NCBI RefSeq assembly: GCF_013141915.1
Contig: NZ_SROX01000008.1
Coordinates: 186,001-250,000, forward strand
Reading direction: 5' to 3'
DNA length: 64,000 bases
DNA from: Cupriavidus necator
GTDB lineage: Bacteria; Pseudomonadota; Gammaproteobacteria; Burkholderiales; Burkholderiaceae
Positions 28,114 to 37,252 of this stretch are shown piece by piece. The notes beneath the pieces are model-generated. The model was not told the DNA's origin. It saw only the letters and a program-made list of their open reading frames with translations, and searched no databases. Position 1 is the first letter of the stretch, and each line of letters begins with the position of its first letter. A program made the translations under genes and the position numbers.

Positions 28114-28857
28114 TTAGCGGTGCTCGATGCGCGCGGCCAGCGCCGCGGGCAAACCCAGCGTGGGCTTGGCATCGGGCCGGCGGAACGTGCCCGCGGTGGC
28201 CTTGCGCGGCTGCAGCGCGACCAGCGCCTCGGCCTGCTTGACGGCGGCCGCCATCTGGTCGACCACCGGCACCGCAATGCGGTCGCGCACCCGCGCGGCC
28301 AGGCCGGCCAGCGGCGCGCCGGCCAGGATCACCACATCGGCCTCGTCCTCCGCCACGGCGCGGTTGGCCAGCTCCACCAGCACCGCTTCTTTCTCTTCCT
28401 GCACGTCCGACACCGAGGCAAAGCTGCCGTCGAGCATGCGGATGCCGGCCAGCCGGCCGCGCAGGCCGTGCATGTCCACGCATTCCTCATACCAGGGGCC
28501 CAGCGCCCGCGCAAAGGTAACGATGGCAAAGCGCCGCCCCAGCATGCATGCCGACAGCATCGCGGCCTCGGCCATGCCCACCACGGGCAGGTCGAACAGT
28601 TCGCGCGCGCCCATCAGGCCGGGATCGCCAAACGCGGCGATGACCGCCGCGTCGAACTGGCCGTGATGCTCGGCCAGCATTTCCAGCGCGATGGCGCCGC
28701 CGATCTGCGCCTCGGCGCGGGTGGCGATATACGGCACGCCGCGGCTGGCGGTCAGCGGCACCAGCTCGGTGCCGGGCGCGGCGGCTTCGGTGGCCGCGGC
28801 CATCAGGCGCGCGGTGATGCCTTCGCTGGTGTTGGGATTGAGAACGAGGATTCGCAT
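28114..28857 (-). CDS. Asp/Glu/hydantoin racemase family protein lacking canonical Cys pair
   Basis: The 247-residue protein begins MRILVLNPNTSEGITARLM, the hallmark of the Asp/Glu/hydantoin racemase superfamily. It continues with AAFGDPGLMGARELFDLPVVGMAEAAM and VVILAGAPLAGLAARV. In known hydantoin racemases the two catalytic Cys precede FGDPG and sit in the ILGCAG segment. Here those positions are Ala75 and Gly180. It may not racemise by the two-base Cys mechanism, and an isomerase, lyase or binding role is possible. It is the last gene of the minus-strand operon; eight bases separate it from the amidase gene upstream. Confidence 0.82.
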   Translation of the reverse strand: MRILVLNPNTSEGITARLMAAATEAAAPGTELVPLTASRGVPYIATRAEAQIGGAIALEMLAEHHGQFDAAVIAAFGDPGLMGARELFDLPVVGMAEAAMLSACMLGRRFAIVTFARALGPWYEECVDMHGLRGRLAGIRMLDGSFASVSDVQEEKEAVLVELANRAVAEDEADVVILAGAPLAGLAARVRDRIAVPVVDQMAAAVKQAEALVALQPRKATAGTFRRPDAKPTLGLPAALAARIEHR

Positions 28858-28865
28858 ATTCGATA

Positions 28866-30287
28866 TCAGGCAGGGTTGAGCAAGGACGCCAGCACGCTTT
28901 CGGCCAGCTTTGCGGCCGCCAGCACATTGCGGTCGGCACCGCGCGGGCCGGCGATCTGCAGGCCCACCGGCAGGCCGTCGCGGCCGCTGCCGCAAGGCAC
29001 CGAAATGGCCGGCGCCAGCGCATGGTTGAAGAAGGGCGTGAACACCGCGTGGGCGCGCGGCTCCACCGCGACGCCGCCGATCCGCTCCGGCCCCAGCCGG
29101 TCGTTGCGCCAGGCCACGCACGGCGTGGTCGGGCACAGCAGCAGGTCATAGCGGGTGAAGAAGCCGGCCAGCGCCAGCGCGATCTGGCGGCTGGCCTCGC
29201 GGGCGCCCGCCACCTCGGCGCCCGTCCACGCCAGGCCACGCTCGATCTGGCGCGCGACGTCGACATCGAACTGGTCCGGGTCGCGGCGCCAGGCGTCGCC
29301 ATAGAGATGGGCCAAACCGACATGCTGCAGCGGCATCAGGGCGGCCTCGTCGGCGCCCTGCGGCCATGCCGGATCGGCACGTTCAACGCTTAGCCCGGCG
29401 GCCTGCAGCCGGGCCACGGCGTGCTCGAACGCCTGCGCGACGTCGTCGTCGACCGGCGTGTCCAGCCCCAGGCGCGGGCTGACCGCGATCTTCAGCGTAT
29501 GCAGCGGCCGCGCGGCGCTTAGTGAAAAGCCCAGCGTATCGGGATCGCGCGGATCGGTGCCGGCCAGCGCCTCGAACATCAGCTCGGCATCGGCGACGGT
29601 GCGCGTGATCGGCGCCATCACCTGGATGCCGTTGAAGGCGTGCGGGAAGCCGATCGCATCGGGAATCGCGCCGTAGGAAGGCTTGAAGCCCACCACGCCG
29701 GCATGCGCGGGCGGGCGCCGGCTGGAGCCGCCGCCATCGGTGCCCAGCGCCAGCGGCGCCATGCCGGCCGCCACCGCCACCGCGCAGCCGCCCGACGAAC
29801 CGCCCGCGGTCAGCGTGGCATCGAGCGGATGGCGGGTCAGGCCGTAAACCTTGTTGGTGGTCAGCCCCTTGCAGGCGAACTCAGAGGTGTTGCCCATGCC
29901 GAGCACGATCGCGCCGGCCCGGCGCAGGCGCTCGACCGCGATCGCGTCAGCGGGCGCGATGAAGTCGCGGTACAGCTGCGAGCCCTGCGTCACGCGCCGG
30001 CCCCGGCACCAGATCACGTCCTTGACGATCACCGGCACGCCTGCCAGCAGCGGCCGCTCGCCCTGCGCCAGGCGCGCGCGCAACTGCGCGAGATCGGCAT
30101 CGACCAGTTCCTGGCGTTGCTCGAAGACCGCGTTGAGCTGGTCGTTGCGCGCCGCGATGCGGGACTGGAAGGCCGCGGCCACCTCGGCAGGGTCGAGGCG
30201 CCTGGCGGCGACGCGGGCGGCGATGGTGGCGGCGTCCAGGCGGTTGGTCAGTTCCATGTCAACAGTGTCGGTCAAGGCGTCAGTCAT
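28866..30287 (-). CDS. Amidase signature family amidohydrolase
   Basis: The 473-residue protein carries the Ser-cisSer-Lys machinery of the amidase signature family. Lys89 lies in PVIVKDVIW, Ser164-165 in TAGGSSGGCAV and the nucleophile Ser188 in GTDGGGSSRRPPAHAG. In a hydantoin or dihydropyrimidine pathway it could hydrolyse an N-carbamoyl product or another amide. Carbamoyl hydrolysis is more often done by N-carbamoylases of other families, so the substrate is uncertain. The first Met at 30287 is kept; a second in-frame Met follows ten residues later. It sits 12 bases after the hydantoinase gene. Confidence 0.88.
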   Translation of the reverse strand: MTDALTDTVDMELTNRLDAATIAARVAARRLDPAEVAAAFQSRIAARNDQLNAVFEQRQELVDADLAQLRARLAQGERPLLAGVPVIVKDVIWCRGRRVTQGSQLYRDFIAPADAIAVERLRRAGAIVLGMGNTSEFACKGLTTNKVYGLTRHPLDATLTAGGSSGGCAVAVAAGMAPLALGTDGGGSSRRPPAHAGVVGFKPSYGAIPDAIGFPHAFNGIQVMAPITRTVADAELMFEALAGTDPRDPDTLGFSLSAARPLHTLKIAVSPRLGLDTPVDDDVAQAFEHAVARLQAAGLSVERADPAWPQGADEAALMPLQHVGLAHLYGDAWRRDPDQFDVDVARQIERGLAWTGAEVAGAREASRQIALALAGFFTRYDLLLCPTTPCVAWRNDRLGPERIGGVAVEPRAHAVFTPFFNHALAPAISVPCGSGRDGLPVGLQIAGPRGADRNVLAAAKLAESVLASLLNPA

Positions 30288-30299
30288 GCAAGGCGGTGG

Positions 30300-31736
30300 T
30301 TACAGGCTGCCGCCCGAGGTGCGGTAGCGCGGCCGCGCCATCTCCGGCAGCCCGCACGGCAGGAACTCGCCGTGGCCCGCCTCGGCCATCACCTCGCCCT
30401 CGTGCGCCACCACCTTGCCGCGCACCAGCGTGGTCACCGGCCAGCCGGTCACGCGCAGGCCTTCATACGGCGTGTAGTCGACGGCATGGTGCAGGTCGGT
30501 GTTGCGGATCGTCACTTCGCGGCGCGGATCCCAGATCGCCAGGTCGGCATCGGCGCCGATGGCGATGGTGCCCTTGCGCGGATGCAGGCCATAGAGCTTG
30601 GCCGGATTGGTCGAGGTCAGCGCGACGAACTGGTTGACCGAGATGCGGCCGCCCACCACGCCTGCCGAGAACAGCAGCGGCAGCCGCGTCTCCAGTCCGG
30701 GGATGCCGTTGGGGATGTACTGGAACGGAACTTCCTGGCCGCCGGGCTTCTTGCCCTGCGCGTCTTCGTAGCGGAACGGTGCATGGTCGGACGAGAAGAT
30801 AGTGAAGAGGCCGTCGGCCAGGCCGTCCCAGATCACCTGCTGGTTGCTGCGGTCGCGCGGCGGCGGGCTGCACACGCACTTGGCGCCGTGGTAGCCGGGC
30901 TGGTCGAGGTCTTCGGCGGTCAGGAACAGGTACTGCGGGCAGGTCTCGGCAAAGATTTTCATGCCGCGGTTGCGCGCCCAGCGGATCTGCTCCACCGCCT
31001 CCTTGCCCGAGACATGGACGATCAGGATCGGCACGTCGACCAGTTCGGAGAAGGTGATGGCGCGGTGGGTGGCCTCGCGCTCGATCGCCATCGGCCGCGC
31101 CAGCGCGTGGAATTTCGGCGCGGTATTGCCCGCCGCCTCCAGCTTCTCGGTGAGCCAGGCGATGCAGTCCGAGTTCTCGGCATGCACCATCACCAGCGCG
31201 CCTTCCTGGCGCGCCACCGACAGCACCTCGAGGATCTCGCGATCGTTCAGCTTGAGGTCGTCATAGGTCATGTAGATCTTGAACGACGAATAGCCTTCGC
31301 GGATCAGGCCCGGCAACTCGTCGTTCAGCACGGCCTCGGTGGGGTCGGCCACGATCAGGTGGAAAGCGTAGTCGACCACGGCCTGGCCGCCGGCGCGCCG
31401 GTGGTAATCGGCAACCGCCGCGCGCAGCGAGTGGCCTTTCTCCTGCGCGGCAAACGGGATCACGGTGGTAGTGCCGCCGCACGCCGCCGAGACCGAGCCG
31501 GTGCGGAAGTCGTCCGCCATCCGCAAGCCGTCCGGCATCGGCTGGTCCAGGTGGCAGTGCGCATCGACGCCGCCCGGCAGCACCAGCTTGCCGCTGGCGT
31601 CGATGGTCTGCACCGCCTCGCCCAGGTCGTGGCCAAGCTGCACGATGCGGCCGCCGGCGATGCCGATATCGCACTGCATGGTGTCGCTGGCGGTCACCAC
31701 GGTGCCGTTGCGGATGATGAGGTCGAACTGTTTCAC
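30300..31736 (-). CDS. Dihydropyrimidinase / D-hydantoinase
   Basis: The 478-residue cyclic amidohydrolase opens the ring of hydantoins or 5,6-dihydropyrimidines. Binuclear metal ligands are visible: His60 and His62 in VDAHCHLDQP, the carbamylated Lys153 in SSFKIYMTYDD, His185 in MVHAEN, His241 in VHVSGKEA and Asp317 in SSDHAPF. Substrate-loop residues such as Tyr155 in KIYMTY are also present. Length and order match HydA/DHPase rather than allantoinase. There is no neighbouring dihydropyrimidine dehydrogenase, so an exogenous ring compound imported by the adjacent MFS protein is plausible. Confidence 0.92.
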   Translation of the reverse strand: MKQFDLIIRNGTVVTASDTMQCDIGIAGGRIVQLGHDLGEAVQTIDASGKLVLPGGVDAHCHLDQPMPDGLRMADDFRTGSVSAACGGTTTVIPFAAQEKGHSLRAAVADYHRRAGGQAVVDYAFHLIVADPTEAVLNDELPGLIREGYSSFKIYMTYDDLKLNDREILEVLSVARQEGALVMVHAENSDCIAWLTEKLEAAGNTAPKFHALARPMAIEREATHRAITFSELVDVPILIVHVSGKEAVEQIRWARNRGMKIFAETCPQYLFLTAEDLDQPGYHGAKCVCSPPPRDRSNQQVIWDGLADGLFTIFSSDHAPFRYEDAQGKKPGGQEVPFQYIPNGIPGLETRLPLLFSAGVVGGRISVNQFVALTSTNPAKLYGLHPRKGTIAIGADADLAIWDPRREVTIRNTDLHHAVDYTPYEGLRVTGWPVTTLVRGKVVAHEGEVMAEAGHGEFLPCGLPEMARPRYRTSGGSL

Positions 31737-31777
31737 GGTACGGTTTTTTTCAGGAAGACAAGGGAGAGTCCGGCGCT

Positions 31778-33106
31778 TCAGCGGTCAGCGTCGGAGAGAT
31801 GCATGCGTGCGGTCTCGCGGGCCGCGAATGCCGCCACCGCGATCAGCGCGCAGACTGCCGCCAGGTAGAGCGCCACCGGCATGGTGCTGCCGAAGCGGTC
31901 GAGCAGGCCCACTGCGATCAGCGGGGCCAGCGCGCCGCCGAACACGCCGGCGAACTGGAAGCCGAGCGAGGCGCCGGTGACGCGCACCCGGGTAGCGAAC
32001 AGCTCAGGCAGGAACGACGCCAGCGGCGAGAACATGAACGAGACCAGCACCATGCCGACGAACGAGGCCAGCATGATCAGCGCCGGGCTGCCGGTCTTGA
32101 TCAGCGCGAAGAAGGCAAAGGCCCACACCGCGCCACCGATGCCGCCGATCATCAGCACCGGACGGCGACCGACGCGGTCCGCCAGCAGGCCGGCGATGGG
32201 AATGAACAGGATCTGCGCCAGCGCGCCCAGCAGCACGGCATTGAGCGCGATGCTCTTGGGCAGGCCCAGCTTGGTCGGCACGAAGTACAGCAGGAACAGC
32301 GTGAACACGTAGAAGGCGATGTCGCCGCCCAGCCGTGCGCCGAAGGCGATCAGCAGCTGCTTCTTGTAGTTGCGCAGCACTTCCATGATCGGCGCGCGGG
32401 CTTCGGCATGCGATTCCTCCAGCTTCTCGAACATGCCGGATTCACGGACGTTGGAGCGGATATAGAGTCCGACCCCGACCAGCAGCGCCGACAGCAGGAA
32501 CGGCACGCGCCAGCCCCAACTGAGGAAGGCTTCTTCCGAGACCTGCCAGGTCACCAGCGCGAACACGCCGTTGGCCAGCAGCAGGCCGATCGGCGCCGCC
32601 AGCTGCACCAGGCTGCCGAGCATGCCGCGCCGCTTACCTTCGGGATCAAGCTCATTCACCATGATCGCCGCCCCGCCCCACTCGCCGCCCAGCGCCAGGC
32701 CCTGCACCACGCGCAGCAGCACCAGCAGCAGCGGCGCCAGCGCGCCGGCCGCGGCATAGGTCGGCAACAGGCCGATGCCGAAGGTGGCCAGGCCCATCAT
32801 CAGCAAGGTGATGATCAGGATGGACTTGCGGCCCATCTTGTCGCCGAAGTGGCCGAAGATTGCCGCCCCCAGCGGCCGCGCCACGAAGGCCACGCCATAG
32901 CTGGCAAAGGACAGCAGCGTCGCGGTCAGCGGATCGCTCTGCGGGAAGAACAGCTTGGGGAAGACCAGCGCGGCGGCCGATCCGTAGATGAAGTGGTCGT
33001 AGAACTCGAGCGTGGTGCCGGCCAGGCTGGCCCCGGCGACGCGCGCGACTGACTGTTTCCGGGTCGACGCGCCGTTGTCGGCGGCGTCGATGCTGACTGC
33101 TTGCAT
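31778..33106 (-). CDS. MFS transporter, metabolite:H+ symporter (MHS) type
   Basis: The 442-residue membrane protein has about 12 hydrophobic segments. The start RVAGASLAGTTLEFYDHFIYGSAAALVFPKLFFP and the FGHFGDKMGRKSILIITLLMMG loop are typical of the MHS subfamily (proline/betaine, citrate and aromatic acid symporters). GLALGGEWGGAAIMVNE and LADRVGRRPVLM further support this. I chose ATG at 33106 because GGAGG lies eight bases upstream; the frame upstream lacks similarity. It heads the four-gene operon and probably imports the substrate. Confidence 0.9.
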   Translation of the reverse strand: MQAVSIDAADNGASTRKQSVARVAGASLAGTTLEFYDHFIYGSAAALVFPKLFFPQSDPLTATLLSFASYGVAFVARPLGAAIFGHFGDKMGRKSILIITLLMMGLATFGIGLLPTYAAAGALAPLLLVLLRVVQGLALGGEWGGAAIMVNELDPEGKRRGMLGSLVQLAAPIGLLLANGVFALVTWQVSEEAFLSWGWRVPFLLSALLVGVGLYIRSNVRESGMFEKLEESHAEARAPIMEVLRNYKKQLLIAFGARLGGDIAFYVFTLFLLYFVPTKLGLPKSIALNAVLLGALAQILFIPIAGLLADRVGRRPVLMIGGIGGAVWAFAFFALIKTGSPALIMLASFVGMVLVSFMFSPLASFLPELFATRVRVTGASLGFQFAGVFGGALAPLIAVGLLDRFGSTMPVALYLAAVCALIAVAAFAARETARMHLSDADR

Positions 33107-33227
33107 GGTTGGATCCTCCAATGGTCCCTGGCCCGCCCTGGTGCACCGGTAGCCGGCGTCGGATTCAGGCGTTGTCTCCGGACGCCGCATGCTTGTGCGG
33201 CGTCTTTGCTCAGTACATTAGGCCATA

Positions 33228-33241
33228 AACCGCCATACAAT
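33228..33241. promoter_or_regulatory. Copy 2 of the 14-bp shared word (putative GntR operator)
   Basis: AACCGCCATACAAT is identical to 27284-27297 and lies about 120 bases upstream of the MFS start. Here the gene it would control is read in the opposite direction, which argues for an operator rather than a promoter element. Confidence 0.5.
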
Positions 33242-33381
33242 CAAGCAAAATATTGTTTGTCAGATATGGTGTATGTGCATGCTGGACGTTGGTGCAATGC
33301 ACTAAGGCGGGTCCTGCCACAACATGGCGGCGGGGGCTCGGGTAAACACCTAAGCACCGTATCCGGCCAAGCGGGCACAAA

Positions 33382-33415
33382 AAAACGGCGCATGCCCGAA
33401 GGCATGCGCCGTTTT
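33382..33415 (-). terminator. Terminator downstream of purM
   Basis: A 15-base stem (AAAACGGCGCATGCC and its complement) with loop CGAA is bordered by A on the left and TTTT on the right. On the minus strand it ends in TTTTTTTG, 22 bases past the purM stop. Confidence 0.9.
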
Positions 33416-33437
33416 CTGTATCGAAGCGGAGGTTGCG

Positions 33438-34490
<1,053 letters not shown>

Positions 34491-34682
34491 GGGAACCTGC
34501 TTGTCCTGGAGGAAATAAAGTGAGGAATTCGGCGCTCGGGCCACCGCCGCTTCCGTCGCTTGGCATCGGAAGGCGGGCGCGAGTCCAGTAGAATCGCAAT
34601 TTTAACGGATAGAGGCCCCCTGCTTCCAGTTTCCGGCGAGACCGCGCCGCGAAGCGCGCTGCCGCCCTCCCCCCAACCATTG

Positions 34683-35753
34683 ATGAATGCCCCGCTGCTG
34701 AACCAAGAGGCCAAGCGCATCCTGCTCTGGATCGTCGTGGCGGTCGCGCTGTTCGCCGCCATTATCGCGCTGGCGCCGGTGCTGACACCGTTCCTCTTCG
34801 CGTTCATCTTTGCTTATATCCTGAACCCCGGCGTGGACTGGCTGCAACGCCGCCGCGTGCCGCGCGCGGTCGGCGTAACGCTGATGATCCTGCTGCTGAC
34901 GGTGATCTGCGTGATGCTGGCGCTGCTGCTGATCGCGGTGCTCCAGCGCGAGATACCGCAGGTGCGCGAGCAGTTGCCGATCCTGCTGAAGAAGCTCAAT
35001 TCGGTGGTGTCCCCGCGGCTGGCCGAGTTCGGCGTGCGCGTGCGCTTCGACTTCCCCGGCCTGCGCAATATGCTGTCGGACCGCTTCGCGGCCAGCCCGG
35101 AAGACCTCCTGGTGGTGCTGCTGAACTACGTCAAGGTATCGGGCTCGGCGCTGATCACGGTGGCGGGCATCGTCTTTATCGTGCCCATCGTCATGTTCTA
35201 CCTGATGATGGACTGGCATATGGTGATGCGCCGCATCGAGGGCGTGGTGCCGCGCCGCTGGGTGCCCAAGGTGCGCGAGCTGAGCAACGAGACCGACGCG
35301 CTGCTGTCGCAATACCTGCGCGGCCAGATCCTGGTGATGGTGATCCTGGCGGCAATCTATTCGATCGGGCTGACCATCGCCGGCTTCGATATCGGCGTGC
35401 CGGTCGGGGTCTTCACCGGGTTGGCGGTGTTTATCCCGTATATTGGCTTCGGCGTCGGGCTGGTGATGGCGGTGCTGGCCGCGCTGCTGCAGTTCGGCAA
35501 CTGGTACGGGCTGGCCGCGGTGGCGGTAGTCTATGGCTTCGGCCAGTTCATCGAAAGCTTCTACCTGACGCCAAGGCTGGTGGGCGAGCGCATCGGCCTG
35601 CACCCGCTGGTGGTGATCTTCGCGCTGCTCGCCTTCGGCCAGCTGTTCGGCTTCTTCGGCGTGCTGCTGGCGCTGCCGACCTGCGCGGTGCTTCTGGTGG
35701 GCGCGCGCCAGCTGCGTCGGGTTTACGTGACCAGCGACCTGTACCGAAAATAA
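34683..35753 (+). CDS. AI-2E family (PerM/YdiK-type) transporter
   Basis: The 356-residue inner-membrane protein has the UPF0118/AI-2E transporter layout: two to three N-terminal helices (ILLWIVVAVALFAAIIALAPVLTPFLFAFIFAYILNP), a soluble stretch of about residues 85-145, then five C-terminal helices. The latter include VFIPYIGFGVGLVMAVLAALLQ and LTPRLVGERIGLHPLVVIFALLAFGQLFGFFGVLLALPTCAV. Substrates vary between members. The pairing of this permease with hda, divergent from purM, is common in Burkholderiales and recalls the perM-hda-purM arrangement. TAGAAT at 34587 is a possible -10. Confidence 0.88.
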   Translation: MNAPLLNQEAKRILLWIVVAVALFAAIIALAPVLTPFLFAFIFAYILNPGVDWLQRRRVPRAVGVTLMILLLTVICVMLALLLIAVLQREIPQVREQLPILLKKLNSVVSPRLAEFGVRVRFDFPGLRNMLSDRFAASPEDLLVVLLNYVKVSGSALITVAGIVFIVPIVMFYLMMDWHMVMRRIEGVVPRRWVPKVRELSNETDALLSQYLRGQILVMVILAAIYSIGLTIAGFDIGVPVGVFTGLAVFIPYIGFGVGLVMAVLAALLQFGNWYGLAAVAVVYGFGQFIESFYLTPRLVGERIGLHPLVVIFALLAFGQLFGFFGVLLALPTCAVLLVGARQLRRVYVTSDLYRK

Positions 35754-35807
35754 CGGCTGCCGCGCGCCGCCCCGCTCACGAACCTAGCCCGAAGTTAGCC
35801 ATACGTC

Positions 35808-36515
35808 ATGTCCCCGCGTCCCAAGCAACTGTCGCTCGAGCTGGGCAGCCCGCCGCCTTCGACTTTCGAGAATTTCGTGGTCGCGTCCAACCGCGAGGCG
35901 CTGCAGCGGCTGCGCGAGCTGCCGCCCGCGCTCGCGCAGGAGCACGCCAGCGACCGCCTGATCTACCTGTGGGGCGAGGTAGGCTGCGGCCGCACCCACC
36001 TGCTGCATGCAGTGTGCGAGGCCGGGCCGCAGCACGGCATCCGCTGCCGCTACCTGAGCCCGCACCACCCGCTTTCCGATTTCCTGTTCGACCCCTGGTG
36101 CCAGCTGTACACCGTCGATGACGTCGAACTGCTCGACGAAGCACGCCAGATCGCGGTGTTCTCGCTCTACAACGAGGTGCGCGCCCACGTGCGCACGGCG
36201 CTGGTGGTGGCCGGCGGCCTGGCGCCGCGGGCGATGCCGGTGCGCGAAGACCTGCGCACGCGCCTGGGCTGGGGCCTGGTGTACCAGGTCGCGCCATTGT
36301 CCGACGACGACAAGAAGGCCGCCGTGCTGCATGCGGCACGCGAGCGCGGCCTGCAGCTGTCGCCCGAGATCACGCACTGGCTGGTAACACGGCATTACCG
36401 CGACATGCCCAGCCTGATGGCGCTGCTGGACGCGCTCGACACCTACTCGCTCGAACGCAAGCGGCCGGTCACGCTGCCGCTGCTGCGCGAGATGTTCGCC
36501 GAATTCCGGGATTAG
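35808..36515 (+). CDS. hda: DnaA regulatory inactivator Hda
   Basis: Hda, bound to the sliding clamp, stimulates ATP hydrolysis by DnaA after initiation. The N-terminal QLSLELG (residues 7-13) matches the clamp-binding motif. The AAA+ core shows LIYLWGEVGCGRTHLLHAVC, a Walker A with Arg in place of Lys as in other Hda proteins, and LYTVDDVELLDEARQIAVFSLYNEV. RTRLGWGLVYQV and the sensor region ARERGLQLSPEITHWLVTRHYRDMPSLMALLDALD follow. At 235 residues it is typical, and it lacks the DnaA DNA-binding domain. Confidence 0.94.
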   Translation: MSPRPKQLSLELGSPPPSTFENFVVASNREALQRLRELPPALAQEHASDRLIYLWGEVGCGRTHLLHAVCEAGPQHGIRCRYLSPHHPLSDFLFDPWCQLYTVDDVELLDEARQIAVFSLYNEVRAHVRTALVVAGGLAPRAMPVREDLRTRLGWGLVYQVAPLSDDDKKAAVLHAARERGLQLSPEITHWLVTRHYRDMPSLMALLDALDTYSLERKRPVTLPLLREMFAEFRD

Positions 36516-36576
36516 GCGGCGGCCCGGCCCGCACGCTCCCCGCCCCCCATCCTGCCTTCAGGTAAAATCGCCGCCC

Positions 36577-37251
36577 ATGAATCTGGCACTCTTTGACCTC
36601 GACCACACCCTGATCCCGACCGACAGCGACCATGAATGGGGCCGCTTCCTGGTCCGCCTGGGCGTCGTCGACGAGGTAATCTACCGGCAGAAGAACGACG
36701 AGTTCTACGGCCACTACAAGGCCGGCACGCTCGACATCCAGGCCTTCCTGCGCTTTGCGCTGGCGCCGCTGGCGGCCAACCCGCGCGACCGGCTCGATGC
36801 CATGCGGGTGCGCTTCATGCACGAGGTGATCGACCCGGTGATCACGCCACAGGCGCGCGCGCTGGTCTACAAGCACCTCGAAGCCGGCGACCTGTGCGCG
36901 GTGGTCACCGCCACCAACAGCTTCGTCACCGCGCCGATCGCCGCGGCCTTCGGCATCAAGCACCTGATCGCGACCGAACCGGCCACCGTCGACGGCAAGC
37001 CCGGCAGCCAGTTCACCGGCGAGGTCGAGGGCGTGCCCAGCTTCCGCGAAGGCAAGATCACCCGCGTCGAATCCTGGCTCAAGGCCCAGGGCGCGGGCTG
37101 GGACAATTTCGAGACCACCACCTTCTACAGCGACTCGGCCAACGACCTGCCCCTGCTGGAGAAGGTCTCCGAGCCGATCGCCACCAACCCGGACGATCGC
37201 CTGCGCCACCACGCCGCCGCGGCAGGCTGGCGCATCATGGATCTGTTCTGA
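36577..37251 (+). CDS. HAD-family phosphatase (SerB-like, subfamily IB)
   Basis: The 224-residue enzyme has all HAD motifs: DLDHTLIPTDSD at the N-terminus (nucleophile Asp7, acid Asp9), TATNSFVTAP for motif II, the Lys of REGKITRVESWL for motif III and FYSDSANDLPLLEKV for motif IV. The helical cap lies between motifs I and II. It resembles phosphoserine phosphatase-like and histidinol-phosphate phosphatase-like HADs, but the substrate cannot be fixed. TAAAAT at 36563-36568 is a possible -10, only eight bases before the ATG. One base separates its stop from the pcnB GTG. Confidence 0.87.
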   Translation: MNLALFDLDHTLIPTDSDHEWGRFLVRLGVVDEVIYRQKNDEFYGHYKAGTLDIQAFLRFALAPLAANPRDRLDAMRVRFMHEVIDPVITPQARALVYKHLEAGDLCAVVTATNSFVTAPIAAAFGIKHLIATEPATVDGKPGSQFTGEVEGVPSFREGKITRVESWLKAQGAGWDNFETTTFYSDSANDLPLLEKVSEPIATNPDDRLRHHAAAAGWRIMDLF

Positions 37252-37252
37252 C

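Larger units (their letters stand above)
33107..33437 (-). promoter_or_regulatory. Control region of MFS-hydantoinase operon
   Basis: Apart from the operator word and the purM terminator I see no gene here. On the minus strand TTGATT and TAATGT are 18 bases apart, across the shared word. Adjacent sequence holds CCATACAAT and, after a spacer, ATTGTTTG and ATATGG, an imperfect inverted repeat suited to a dimeric regulator. Confidence 0.4.

Noticed and set aside
29640..31868. Open frame of about 742 codons opposite the amidase and hydantoinase genes
   Set aside because: Both minus-strand genes show complete catalytic motifs; the opposite frame has none and spans two genes.
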